This document shows, piece after piece, positions 49,346 to 58,547 of a stretch of 64,000 nucleotides of DNA. Location: positions 1 to 64,000 of the forward strand of contig NZ_BMSY01000009.1 in assembly GCF_014649395.1 (NCBI RefSeq), given 5' to 3'. Position 1 is the stretch's first letter. Each line of letters opens with the position of its first letter. This DNA is from Streptomyces aureoverticillatus (GTDB lineage Bacteria; Actinomycetota; Actinomycetes; Streptomycetales; Streptomycetaceae). The notes beneath the pieces are model-generated. The model saw nothing but the letters and a program-made list of their open reading frames with translations, ran no database searches and had not been told where the DNA came from. The position numbers and the translations under genes are program-made.

Positions 49346-52300
49346 TCAGCCGGTCGAGAACGCGACGGCGTCCACGTCGAAGGAATTGTTCTGCGGTGAC
49401 TTGAAGACCAGGTACAGCTTGTGGGTGCCGGTCAGGGGCGCGACGTCCGCGGCCGGGGTGTTCTGGTAGGTGTCCCAGCCTCCTGTGTTGAGCACGGGGG
49501 TGGTGGCCAGGAGCTTGCCGTCGGGCGCGTCCGCGCGGAGTTCGATGGAGCCCGTTCCGTACGGGGACGACATGCGGTACGTGACCTTGCCGACGCCTTC
49601 GACGCTCATCGGGGTGAAGGCGATCCAGTCGCCGTCGCTGATGTCGCCGATGCGTTTGCCGTTCTCGGCTCCCGCCTGGGAGACGATCCGGGTGCCGGAC
49701 TGGTCGTCGTGGTACTCGGCCTGCTTGTGCCCGGGTTGCAGGACCGAGCGGCCGTAGCCGGTCAGGGCGCTGGTGCCGGACGCGCCCTTGTCGGTGTACT
49801 TGGCGTTCAGGACGTAGGTGAGGTCGGCGCCCTCGGGGTGGCCGCCCAGGTCACCGGTGTCGACGGTGCCCTCGCAGCCGGGGATGTCGGTGGTCGGGTG
49901 CTCGTGGTCGTCGTGGCCGAGGGCCGGGTTCACGAAGACCTTGGAGCAGTCGATCTGTCCGTCCTCGGGGTCGGTGACCTTCACCTTGTACGGGATCTTG
50001 TCGCCGAAGGTGATGAGCTTGCCGTCGACCGGCGTCTCGACGGTCACCTTCGGTGCCGTGTTGCCCGCGGTGATGGGGATGTTGGCGTAGCCGGACCTGC
50101 CGGTGGAGTCGGTGACCTTCAGCTGGGCGTTGAAGTCGCCCTTGGTGGTGTACGTGTGCGAGGGGTTGGGGTCGGTGGAGTCGTACGTGCCGTCGCCGTC
50201 GAAGTCCCAGGCGTAGGCCAGCGGGTCGCCGTCCGGGTCCTTGCTGCCCTCGCTGGAGAAGTCGGCCTTGAGGGGCACGGGACCGTTGGTGGCGGACGCC
50301 TTGGCCTTGGCGATCGGGATGCGCTGCCCCTGCGCGTAGTCGACGCGGTACAGACCCGAGTCGTTGTTCCCGCCGCCGAACTCGCTGCCCCACTCCAGGA
50401 CGTACAGCGAACCGTCGGGCCCGAAGGTCATGTCCATCGGCTTGGTGAACTTCACCGGCTTCAGGAAGTCGTTGATCTTCAGGAGCTTCCCGGACGTGTC
50501 GAAGCGCATCTCCTTGACGGAGTCGCGCGCCCACTCGTAGAAGAAGTTCGCGCCGTCGAAGTACTGCGGGAACTTCGTCTTGGAGGGGTTCTTGGGGTCG
50601 TAGCGGTAGACGGGGCCGCTCATCGGGGCGGAGCCGCCGGTGCCCATCTCCGGGAATTCCTTGGAGGCGCCGTAGCCGTACCAGACCTCGGGGAGCGTCA
50701 GCGGCGGCAGGTCCTTCAGGCCGGTGTTGTTCGGCGACGGGTTCACCGGCTTCGCGCAGTCGAACTTGGCGCCGGCCTTCTGGGTGTCGGGGTCGTAGGG
50801 CGCGTACGCCTGGTTGTTGCCGTGGCAGAACGGCCAGCCGAAGTTGCCGGGTTTGGTGATGACGTTGTACTCGACCAGGCCCTCGGGGCCGCGTTCGGTC
50901 TCGGGGGCGCCGCGGTCCGGGCCGTAGTCCGAGACGTGCACGTGTCCGGTCTTCGGGTCGACGGTGAAGCGGAAGGGGTTGCGGAAGCCCATGGCGTAGA
51001 TCTCGGGGCGGGTCTTCTTCGTGCCGGGCTTGAAGAGGTTGCCCTGGGGGATGGTGTAGCCGCCCGTGTCCTTGGGCTTGACGCGCAGGATCTTGCCGCG
51101 CAGGTCGTTGGTGTTGCCGGCCGTGCGGGCGGCGTCCAGCATCTGCTTGCCGGGGCGCCAGTCGAGGGGCGCGTAGCCCTGCCAGTTCGGGTCGAGGTTC
51201 GGCGGCACGTCGTCGCCGACGCCCAGGTACAGGGTGCGGCCGGGGCCGAACTCGACGGCGCCGCCGGTGTGTCCGGGCTCGGGGAAGGTGCGGTCGCGGT
51301 AGGCGGGGACGTCGAGGATCTTCTTCTCGCTGGCCGGATCGAGGGTGTTGTCCTTCTTGACCGTGAAGCGCGACAGGCGGTTCACGTCGTCCTTGGCGCT
51401 CTTGGGCGCGTAATAGAGGTAGATCCAGCGGTTCTTGGCGAACGCCGGGTCCAGCTCCATGCCGACCAGGCCGTCCTCGCCGCCGGTGTAGGTGTCGACC
51501 TTGCCCGCGGTGGTGGTGGCGTGCGTGGCCGGGTCGAAGATCTTCACCTCGCCGCTGCGCTGGGCGTAGAAGACCTTGCCGTCCTTGGCGACGTCGAGTT
51601 CCATCGGGTCGGCGGTGTTCTCGTCGAGCGCGATCTTCTCGTAGCCGGACCAGACGGTGCCGCCGCAGTCACCGGGCTTGTTCCCGGCCGCCCACTGGAT
51701 GCCGCCGAGCACGTGGTCGCGGAAGGCGGGCTCGCTGTACGAGGCCTTGTCGTGGCCCATGGCGGTGGCCCACACCTTGCCGCCCTCGGCGTTGCGGCAC
51801 CAGGAGATGGGGTGGTCGGCGCCCATCGCGGCGCCGCCGGGGTTGTACGTCGTCTCGTCGGCGGTGACCAGGACGTGCACGTCGCCGCGCGGGTTCTTGT
51901 CGAAGTTGTACCACTCCTCGGGGCGCTCCCAGCGCTGCGGAAGGCCCTTGGTGGAGGGGTGCACGTGGTCGGCGACCTTCGCCGTGCCCTTCAGGACGCC
52001 CGGGGAGTGGGCGGGCATGTGGGCGCCGCCGTTGACGGTGTCGTCCCACCACGGGAAGGAGTCCTCGATGCCCATGTCGAGGGTGTTGTGGATGGCGACG
52101 ATGCCCTTGCCACCGCGCACGTACTTCTGCACGGCCTCGCGCTGGGCGTCGGTGTCCCAGACCATGCCGGAGTTCTGCAGCATCACGATGACGTCGAAGT
52201 CCTTGAGCTTGGCGTCGTCGAAGACGGCCGAGTCGTCGGTCTGGACGACCTCGAAGTCGTTGGCGGCGGCCTGTTCCTTGACCATCTGGATGCCGGCCGG

Positions 52301-52477
52301 GATGGAGTCGTGGACGTAGCCGACGGCCTTGGTGAACAGCAGGGCACGGAAGGACGGTGCCTTGTCGGCGGCGGTGGCCCCGGTGGCGGGCAGGAAGCCC
52401 ACGGCGAGCAGCAGTGCCGTCAGCACGGCGACGGCCGCTCTTCGTACGCCTCTGATGTCACGAGCATGACATCCCAT
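49346..52477 (-). CDS. Secreted multidomain protein: ThuA, glucose/sorbosone dehydrogenase, PKD, carbohydrate-binding
   Basis: 1043 residues. Signal peptide (AVLTALLLAVGFLPATGATA). Domains in order: ThuA-like trehalose-utilisation fold (about 40-270; GGKGIVAIHNTLDMG, HPISWCRNAEGGKVWATAMGH), PQQ-type sugar dehydrogenase beta-propeller (285-735; GEDGLVGMELDPAF, IYAMGFRNPFRFTVDP), PKD repeat (745-825; AYAWDFDGDGTYDSTDPNPSHTY is its core), and a CBM6-like end (900-1043). It should bind and oxidise a sugar or polysaccharide outside the cell. It is the last gene of the sugar operon, 72 bp after the isomerase. Confidence 0.9.
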   Translation of the reverse strand: MGCHARDIRGVRRAAVAVLTALLLAVGFLPATGATAADKAPSFRALLFTKAVGYVHDSIPAGIQMVKEQAAANDFEVVQTDDSAVFDDAKLKDFDVIVMLQNSGMVWDTDAQREAVQKYVRGGKGIVAIHNTLDMGIEDSFPWWDDTVNGGAHMPAHSPGVLKGTAKVADHVHPSTKGLPQRWERPEEWYNFDKNPRGDVHVLVTADETTYNPGGAAMGADHPISWCRNAEGGKVWATAMGHDKASYSEPAFRDHVLGGIQWAAGNKPGDCGGTVWSGYEKIALDENTADPMELDVAKDGKVFYAQRSGEVKIFDPATHATTTAGKVDTYTGGEDGLVGMELDPAFAKNRWIYLYYAPKSAKDDVNRLSRFTVKKDNTLDPASEKKILDVPAYRDRTFPEPGHTGGAVEFGPGRTLYLGVGDDVPPNLDPNWQGYAPLDWRPGKQMLDAARTAGNTNDLRGKILRVKPKDTGGYTIPQGNLFKPGTKKTRPEIYAMGFRNPFRFTVDPKTGHVHVSDYGPDRGAPETERGPEGLVEYNVITKPGNFGWPFCHGNNQAYAPYDPDTQKAGAKFDCAKPVNPSPNNTGLKDLPPLTLPEVWYGYGASKEFPEMGTGGSAPMSGPVYRYDPKNPSKTKFPQYFDGANFFYEWARDSVKEMRFDTSGKLLKINDFLKPVKFTKPMDMTFGPDGSLYVLEWGSEFGGGNNDSGLYRVDYAQGQRIPIAKAKASATNGPVPLKADFSSEGSKDPDGDPLAYAWDFDGDGTYDSTDPNPSHTYTTKGDFNAQLKVTDSTGRSGYANIPITAGNTAPKVTVETPVDGKLITFGDKIPYKVKVTDPEDGQIDCSKVFVNPALGHDDHEHPTTDIPGCEGTVDTGDLGGHPEGADLTYVLNAKYTDKGASGTSALTGYGRSVLQPGHKQAEYHDDQSGTRIVSQAGAENGKRIGDISDGDWIAFTPMSVEGVGKVTYRMSSPYGTGSIELRADAPDGKLLATTPVLNTGGWDTYQNTPAADVAPLTGTHKLYLVFKSPQNNSFDVDAVAFSTG

Positions 52478-52549
52478 GAGGTGGTCCTCTCTGTGTGGAC
52501 GGAGGGTGCGGGTGCCGGATGCCGGAAGTTCGCGGGCCCGAAGGCCGGG

Positions 52550-53443
52550 TCAGAGCGCCGCGACGGTGCGGCGCAGGAAGCGCAGGCCGTCGGCCGCGAG
52601 CGCGTCCTGGCTCGGGGCGAGCGGGCGCCACACGGACGCGGCGACCGCGATGGCGTCGTTGTGGGCGGTGAACGACTCGACGCACAGGGCGTCCCGGTAG
52701 CCGACCGCGCGCAGCGCGCCGAGGAAGCCCGCCCAGTCCAGATGGTCGGCGCCGGGGGTGCCGCGGTCGTTGGCGCACACCTGGACGTGGACGATCCGGT
52801 TCCCGGCCGCCTCGACGGCGGCGGGCAGGGAGCGCTCCTCGATGTTCTGGTGGTACGTGTCGAGCGCGATGCCGATGCCGTGCTCGGGCAGGCCCGCGAG
52901 GGCGTCGAGGGTCTGCGCGACGGTGTTGAGCAGGCTCGTCTCGTAGCGGTTGAGCGGCTCGACGGCCACGCGGACGGTGGCGTGGGCGGCGTGCTCGACG
53001 ACCGGCGCGATGTGCTCGCGCCACTCCTCGTACGCGGCGGTCCGCTCGGCGGGACCCATTCGCCAGGTGCGGCCCACGGCGGCGTAGACCGGGCCCGCGA
53101 CCACCGGCGCGCCCACCGCGTGGGCGGCGTCCACGCACCGGCGCAGATAGTCCTGGGTGGCGCGCACGGTCGTCGGGTCGGCGCGCACGAGGTCGCGGCC
53201 GGGCGGCATGACGGCGATGACGGCGGCGGGTGTCAGGCCGGTGGCGTCGAGGAGCTTCGCGGTGGCCGCGGGCTCCCAGTCGCCGGGCTGCTCCAGCGGG
53301 AGTTCGACGCAGTCGAACCCCCAGCGGGCGAGGCGGGGCAGCAGCCCGGCCAGGGCAGCGGCGGTGACCGGCGAGTGCCAGATCCAGGGGTTGGCGCCCA
53401 GGGGCCAGTCGGCGCCCGGCGACCCCCCGATGGGCCGCGTCAC
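52550..53443 (-). CDS. Sugar phosphate isomerase/epimerase family protein (AP-endonuclease-2 fold)
   Basis: 297 residues. TIM-barrel marks: WGFDCVELPLEQPGDW, VAVEPLNRYETSLLNT with metal-binding Glu, GIALDTYHQNIEE, and HVQVCANDRGTPGADHLDW. These supply the metal ligands of xylose-isomerase-like enzymes such as D-psicose epimerase. GTG overlaps the binding-protein stop (GTGA) with GGGGAGG upstream. Expected to convert the imported sugar inside the cell. Confidence 0.9.
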   Translation of the reverse strand: MTRPIGGSPGADWPLGANPWIWHSPVTAAALAGLLPRLARWGFDCVELPLEQPGDWEPAATAKLLDATGLTPAAVIAVMPPGRDLVRADPTTVRATQDYLRRCVDAAHAVGAPVVAGPVYAAVGRTWRMGPAERTAAYEEWREHIAPVVEHAAHATVRVAVEPLNRYETSLLNTVAQTLDALAGLPEHGIGIALDTYHQNIEERSLPAAVEAAGNRIVHVQVCANDRGTPGADHLDWAGFLGALRAVGYRDALCVESFTAHNDAIAVAASVWRPLAPSQDALAADGLRFLRRTVAAL

Positions 53444-54681
53444 TTCTTGCCTCCCCAGTCGCCGGGGAACCCGGGCATCTTCTGGCAGCCGCACATCGCG
53501 TAGTGCAGCGGCGGCATGCCGTCCTGGAGGTAGTCGTCGAGGTTGGCCTCGGTGACGGTGGGCTGCGGCAGCTTCCACTCCTTGGGGACCCGCTCGCCCT
53601 TGAGGATCCGCAGGGCGGCGATGACCGGCGTGCGCCACTGGAAGGTCGGGTAGGTGGGCGCGATCGCGGTGAGCTTCTTGTCCTTCCAGGCCTGGAGGAA
53701 GTCCTGCTGGTCCTCGCCGGTGATGGGCGGCACGTCGGCGCCCGCGTCCTCGAAGGCCTCCACGGCGGCCACAGCGGTGGCGCCGGAGTCCATCCATACG
53801 CCGTCGATGGAGCCGTGCCGGGAGATCGCGTCGGACACGACGGACTTGGTCTTCGCCGGGTCGCCGTCGGTGAACTTCACGTCCACCACGTCGAGTTCGC
53901 TTCTGTCGAAGGCGAGCTTCGCGGCGGACCAGCGGGTCTCCAGGACGTCGACGCCGGGTGAGATGCGCAGCGCGAGGACCTTGCCCTTGGGCTCGACCTT
54001 GTCGACGAGGAAGTCGGCGGCGACCGCGCCGTAGCCGTAGCCGCCGATCGGGTTGATGAAGGTGACGGCGCAGTCCGTCTGCACGCCCCGGTCGAAGACG
54101 ATGACGGGCAGCTTGCCGCAGGCCTCCTTCACGGCGGGCGTGAGGGTGGCGGTGGTGTTGGGCGAGACGATCAGCGCGTCGCAGTCCTTGTTCCCCGCGA
54201 GCTCCTGGATGTCGGATATCTGCTTGTCGTCCTTGCCCTGGGCGTCCAGGACGGTGAAGTCGTCGATGTCGTCGTGGAGTTCGACCTCGGCCTTCATCGT
54301 CTTGAGGCCGACCTGCCGCCAGGGGTTGAACACTCCGGCGTTGGAGAAGCACAGGTGGACGCCGTCGCCGGAGCCCTTCTTCCTGTACTGGGCGGTGTCG
54401 GTCATCGCCGGCTGGAGCATCTGCTCCCACGGCTTGGCCGACGGCCCCTGGGGAGTTTCCTTGCCGAGCTTCAACTGCCGTTCGTACTCGGTCTTGTCGA
54501 AGAACTTGGACGGCTTGTCGCCACTGTCGTTCTTCTGCTCGGCGCTCTGCCCGGAGGCGGCGGGTCCGTCCGCCGGGGCGTCGCTGGAGCAGGCGGCGAG
54601 CGCGGCGAGCAGGGCGATGGCGAGGACGGCTGCGGGGGTGGCGCGGCGGGGGTGCGGCAGGGTTCTGCGGGTGCGGGTCAT
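53440..54681 (-). CDS. Sugar ABC transporter substrate-binding lipoprotein
   Basis: 413 residues. Lipobox LAAC with Cys31 after a signal peptide. Periplasmic-binding fold type I: HLCFSNAGVFNPWRQVG, CDALIVSPNTTATLTPAV, VIVFDRGVQ, and DGVWMDSGATAVAAVEAF. Related to xylose/ribose/rhamnose binding proteins. The start overlaps the permease stop (ATGA). Ligand unknown. Confidence 0.93.
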   Translation of the reverse strand: MTRTRRTLPHPRRATPAAVLAIALLAALAACSSDAPADGPAASGQSAEQKNDSGDKPSKFFDKTEYERQLKLGKETPQGPSAKPWEQMLQPAMTDTAQYRKKGSGDGVHLCFSNAGVFNPWRQVGLKTMKAEVELHDDIDDFTVLDAQGKDDKQISDIQELAGNKDCDALIVSPNTTATLTPAVKEACGKLPVIVFDRGVQTDCAVTFINPIGGYGYGAVAADFLVDKVEPKGKVLALRISPGVDVLETRWSAAKLAFDRSELDVVDVKFTDGDPAKTKSVVSDAISRHGSIDGVWMDSGATAVAAVEAFEDAGADVPPITGEDQQDFLQAWKDKKLTAIAPTYPTFQWRTPVIAALRILKGERVPKEWKLPQPTVTEANLDDYLQDGMPPLHYAMCGCQKMPGFPGDWGGKK

Positions 54682-55757
54682 GACTGTGTCCCTCCCGATG
54701 AGGTGCCGGATGCGGTGGCCGGGGGCTGAGCACGGCGTCGGCGCAGCCGGGAGAAGTCGGCGGCGCCGATCCCGACGGCGGCGATGACGATGACGCCCTG
54801 GACGGTGGACTCCAACGCCCCCGACACGCCTTGGAGGTTGAGCAGCGTGAACAGCGCCTGGAGCGAGAAGGCACCCGCCATCGCCGCGACGACGCTGCCG
54901 CGCCCGCCGCCGAGTGCCACGCCGCCGAGCACGACGGCCGTGATCGCCTCGAACTCGTAGCCGCGGCCCGCCTGCGCGGACACCCCGGAGAAGCCGCCGA
55001 CGAGGACGGCGGCCAGCGCGGCGGCGACACCGGAGAGCACGAACGCCAGGACGCGGACCCGGTGCACCCGCACGCCCGCCAGCCGCGCGGTGCGGTCGCT
55101 GTCTCCGGTGGCGATGAGCGTACGACCGAAGTCGGAGCGCATCAGGAGCACCACAAGCACACCGGCGACCAGGCAGGCGAGCACGGCCCACGGCAGCCAG
55201 CCCATCGCGGTGCCCCTGCCCAACTGGCGGAACTCCTGCGGCAGTTGGCCGTGCGGCGAGCCGCCGGTCCAGTAGAAGACGGCACCTTCGAGGATCAGCA
55301 TCATGCCGAGGGTGGTGATGAACGACGGCACCCGGAGCCGGGTGGTGATGAGCCCGTTGACGAGTCCCGCCACGGCGCCCGCCAGCAGCAGCCCGGCGGT
55401 CATCAGCAGCCAGGGGGCGTCCGGATAGGTGCCGTAGACCTCGGCGGCCGCGACCACTCCCGCGGTGACGATCGCGCCGACGGACAGGTCGAACTCGCCG
55501 CACACGATCACCAGGTACTGCCCGGCGGCGAGGATCACCAGCGGCGCCGCGCGCTTGACGAAGGCGAGGAAGCGGTCGGGTTCGTAGAAGCCGGGGTCGG
55601 TCGCGGCGAGCGCGGCGAGCAGGACGATCAGGAGGGCGTAGACGGGGGCGCCCGTGCCGAGGTTGCGGGCGACGGTCTTGTACGCGGCGGTCGTCGCCGT
55701 GACCGCCCGGCTCTGCGCCGCGTCCGTCGCCGTACCCGTACCCGTGCCGGTGCTCAT
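54678..55757 (-). CDS. Sugar ABC transporter permease (second)
   Basis: 359 residues with about ten hydrophobic segments and the RbsC-type marks CGEFDLSVGAIVTAG, PSFITTLGMMLILEG, GRTLIATGDSDRTARLAGV and AVVLGGVALGGGRGS. It starts with a Thr/Gly repeat (MSTGTGTGTATD). ATGA overlaps on both sides couple it to its neighbours. Confidence 0.93.
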   Translation of the reverse strand: MSTGTGTGTATDAAQSRAVTATTAAYKTVARNLGTGAPVYALLIVLLAALAATDPGFYEPDRFLAFVKRAAPLVILAAGQYLVIVCGEFDLSVGAIVTAGVVAAAEVYGTYPDAPWLLMTAGLLLAGAVAGLVNGLITTRLRVPSFITTLGMMLILEGAVFYWTGGSPHGQLPQEFRQLGRGTAMGWLPWAVLACLVAGVLVVLLMRSDFGRTLIATGDSDRTARLAGVRVHRVRVLAFVLSGVAAALAAVLVGGFSGVSAQAGRGYEFEAITAVVLGGVALGGGRGSVVAAMAGAFSLQALFTLLNLQGVSGALESTVQGVIVIAAVGIGAADFSRLRRRRAQPPATASGTSSGGTQS

Positions 55758-56767
55758 GTGGACCTCCTCGCGCCGCGCCGGGCGTAGAGGGCGACGGCCG
55801 CGATGATGACGACGCCGCGCACGACGTTCTTGAAGAAGGGGTCGACGCCGAGCTGGTTGAAGACGGAGTCCAGGACGGCGAGCACGAGGACGCCGCCGAG
55901 GGTCCCGGCCACTCCCCCGCGCCCGCCCGCGAGGACGGTGCCGCCGAGCACGACGGCCGCGATGGACTCCAGGTCGTAGCGGGCCTCGGTGCCGGCCCAC
56001 GGCGCTCCGGCGCCCAGGCGCGAGGCCAGGAACAGGGCCGCCGCGCCCACGCACAGCGAACACAGGACGTGCGCGGCGATCACGGTGCGGCGGGTGCGGA
56101 CGCCGGAGAGGCGGGCGGCGTGTTCGTCGCCGCCGGTGGCGTACAGGTGATGGCCGAAGCGGGTGCGCCGGGTGACGACCCAGAGCGCCGCGGCGACGGC
56201 CAGGAGCAGGAAGAGGGAGACCGGGACCGGCCCGATGCGGTCGTAGCCGAGGTGCTGGAAGGAGGCGGGGACCTTGCCGGCCGGGCCGGTGTAGTTCTCC
56301 TCGATCCAGCCGCGCAGGATGAAGGCGGTGCCGAGGGTCGCGATGAACGCGTTGACCTTCAGGCCGGTGACGATGAGCCCGTTGGCGAGCCCGACGGCCG
56401 CGGACAGCGCGAGGACGGCGAGCACCCCGGTGACCACGGAGCCGTCCTCCATGGTGGTGGCGGCGACCAGGGTGCCGAGGCTGATGAGGTACGCCACCGA
56501 CAGGTCGAGGGAGCCGGTGAGGATGACGGCGGTCTGGCCGACGGCCACGAGGCCGAGGGCCACGCTGTTCTGCAGGATGCCGACGACGTTGGTGAGCGTG
56601 AGGAAGTCGCCGCCGCGCGCGGCCACCACGATCCAGCCGAGGGCGGTGACGGCGGCGGCCGCGAGCCAGACGCCGACGGCCGGGTCGGCGAGCCGGGTGC
56701 GGCGGAGCGGGGCGCGGGTCTTCGCGGGGGCCCGGTCGGGCCGGCGGGCGACGGCGGTGCCGGTCAT
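55754..56767 (-). CDS. Sugar ABC transporter permease (first)
   Basis: 337 residues, similar plan: LTGSLDLSVAYLISLG, NAFIATLGTAFILRG, GHHLYATGGDEHAARLSGV, AAVVLGGTVLAGGRGG. Two different permeases with one two-domain ATPase indicate a heterodimeric channel. ATGA overlap with the ATPase gene. Confidence 0.93.
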   Translation of the reverse strand: MTGTAVARRPDRAPAKTRAPLRRTRLADPAVGVWLAAAAVTALGWIVVAARGGDFLTLTNVVGILQNSVALGLVAVGQTAVILTGSLDLSVAYLISLGTLVAATTMEDGSVVTGVLAVLALSAAVGLANGLIVTGLKVNAFIATLGTAFILRGWIEENYTGPAGKVPASFQHLGYDRIGPVPVSLFLLLAVAAALWVVTRRTRFGHHLYATGGDEHAARLSGVRTRRTVIAAHVLCSLCVGAAALFLASRLGAGAPWAGTEARYDLESIAAVVLGGTVLAGGRGGVAGTLGGVLVLAVLDSVFNQLGVDPFFKNVVRGVVIIAAVALYARRGARRST

Positions 56768-58383
56768 GCCGCTCCTTCCTGCGCTGTGGGGGCGGAGCCT
56801 TCGTGTGCCGTCGAGGCGGGCGGGGGCGCGGGTGGGGGCGCGGGTGGGGGCGGCGGGCCGGTCGGGGGTGGCGGTTCGGGTCCGTCGGACGTGGTCGCGA
56901 GGCGCATGACGTCCTCCTCCGCGGCCCCGGCGGGCAGCTCACCGGCGATCCGCCCCTCCGCCATGACGAGGATCCGGTCGCTCATGCCGATGAGTTCGGG
57001 CAGTTCGGAGGAGACGATGAGCACGGCGAGACCTTCTTTGGCGAGATCGCGCACCAGCGTGTGGATGGCGGCCTTGGCGCCGACGTCGACGCCGCGGGTC
57101 AGCTCGTCGAAGAGCAGGACGCGCGGGCGGGCGGCGAGCCACTTGGCGATGACGACCTTCTGCTGGTTGCCGCCGGACAGATAGCGGGCCTCCTGGTCCT
57201 CGCCCCGCGCCTGGAGCCGGACCTTCTCCAGGAGTGCCGTCAACTCCCGCGCCGTGGGCGGCCGTTCGCGGTCGGGGACGGCGCGGGTGACCAGCAGGGC
57301 GTTGTCGCGCACCGACTGGCGCAGGGCGAGGCCCTCGGCCTTGCGGTCCTCCGTGACGAGCGCGATCCCGGCGCGGATGGCCTGGCGGGGCGTACCGGGC
57401 CGCAGCGGCGCACCGCCGACGGTCATGGTGCCGGTGGTGAACGGCGCGACGCCGAAGAGGGCCCTTGCCAGGGACGTACGCCCCGATCCCTGGAGGCCCG
57501 CGATGCCCGTCACCTCGCCCGCGCGCAGCGTCAGGTCGATGCCGCGCAGCCGGGCGTTGCCGCCGCCGCGCACGGTCAGGCTCGTCTCGCCGATCTCTTC
57601 GGGGCGGGCGCGCGGCGGGTAGTAGGCGCTCAGCTCGCGGCCCACCATGGCGCGTACGATCCCGTCGGTGCTGGTGTCCTTCGTGCGTACCGTCGTCACG
57701 TGGCGGCCGTCCTTGAGGACGGTGACGCGCCGCGACAGCTCGAAGACCTCGCGCAGCCGGTGCGAGATGTACAGGATGCCGAGGCCGCGGGCGGCCAGGC
57801 GGCGCACCAGTGCGTGCAGCAGTCCGGCCTCGTGGTCGGCGAGCGGCGCGGTCGGCTCGTCCATGACGAGGACGCGTACGTCGGAGGCCAGCGCCTTGAC
57901 GATCTCGACGGTCTGCTGGCGGGCGACGGACAGGTCGCGCACGTACGTCCGGGGTCCGATGGCCGACTCGCCCAGTTCGGTGAGGAGTTGGGAGGTGCGC
58001 TCCTCCATCGCGCGGCGGTCGACGAGGCCGTAGCGGGTGGGTTCGCGGCCGAGGAAGACGTTCTCGGCGACCGTGCGGTGCTCCAGGAGGGCGAACTCCT
58101 GGTGGATGATGCCCACTCCGGCGGCCTGGGCCTCGGCGGGATGGCTGAAGCGGTGGCTCTCTCCGTCGAGCGTGATGGTGCCCGCGTCCGGGACGTGTTC
58201 GCCCGCGAGGATCTTCATGAGCGTCGACTTGCCCGCGCCGTTCTCCCCGACCAGGGCGTGCACCTCGCCGGCGGCGAGGTCGAGCGAGACCCCGTGCAGC
58301 ACGCGCACGCCGAGGAAGCTCTTGGACACGCCGTGCATCGCCAACATCGTGTGCGTCGCCTGCTTCGCATGCATCGCCTGCAC
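56764..58383 (-). CDS. Two-domain sugar ABC transporter ATPase (RbsA/XylG type)
   Basis: 539 residues. First domain: Walker A GENGAGKST (46-54), signature DLSVARQQTVEI, Walker B VLVMDEPTAPL. Second domain: GLQGSGRTSLARALFG (degenerate Walker A, normal for the family), signature YLSGGNQQKVVIAKWL, Walker B LLFDELTRGVD. The C-terminal 40 residues are Pro-rich and unusual. GTG at 58383 chosen, preceded by AAGGAG; ATGs follow within a few codons. First gene of the operon, divergent from the ROK repressor. Confidence 0.92.
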   Translation of the reverse strand: MQAMHAKQATHTMLAMHGVSKSFLGVRVLHGVSLDLAAGEVHALVGENGAGKSTLMKILAGEHVPDAGTITLDGESHRFSHPAEAQAAGVGIIHQEFALLEHRTVAENVFLGREPTRYGLVDRRAMEERTSQLLTELGESAIGPRTYVRDLSVARQQTVEIVKALASDVRVLVMDEPTAPLADHEAGLLHALVRRLAARGLGILYISHRLREVFELSRRVTVLKDGRHVTTVRTKDTSTDGIVRAMVGRELSAYYPPRARPEEIGETSLTVRGGGNARLRGIDLTLRAGEVTGIAGLQGSGRTSLARALFGVAPFTTGTMTVGGAPLRPGTPRQAIRAGIALVTEDRKAEGLALRQSVRDNALLVTRAVPDRERPPTARELTALLEKVRLQARGEDQEARYLSGGNQQKVVIAKWLAARPRVLLFDELTRGVDVGAKAAIHTLVRDLAKEGLAVLIVSSELPELIGMSDRILVMAEGRIAGELPAGAAEEDVMRLATTSDGPEPPPPTGPPPPPAPPPAPPPASTAHEGSAPTAQEGAA

Positions 58384-58431
58384 CCTCAGCTCCTTCGGCA
58401 GCGGCCTGCAGAGCAATGTGATGAGAGGGCT

Positions 58432-58443
58432 TTGACCTGTCAA
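58432..58443. promoter_or_regulatory. Possible ROK repressor operator
   Basis: TTGACCTGTCAA, 5-bp arms around CT, 49 bp upstream of the ATPase start in the divergent region; a second TTGACGGTGAC follows at about 58473. Position suits control of the sugar operon. Short, so only suggestive. Confidence 0.4.
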
Positions 58444-58547
58444 GGGCTCAAGCGCCGTTGTATGCAAGCCATTTGACGGTGACTTACGTCGACGGTCGAA
58501 CAGCATCGGCCTTGTGAGCAGCGAAACTCGTCCCTAGGGTGACTGCC

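Noticed and set aside
49421..53503. A 1360-codon open frame on the plus strand across the sugar operon's 3' half
   Set aside because: It is antisense to the ThuA/dehydrogenase and isomerase genes, has repetitive Val/Gly/Arg composition from the third-position GC bias, no domain and no start signal. Shadow of real genes.
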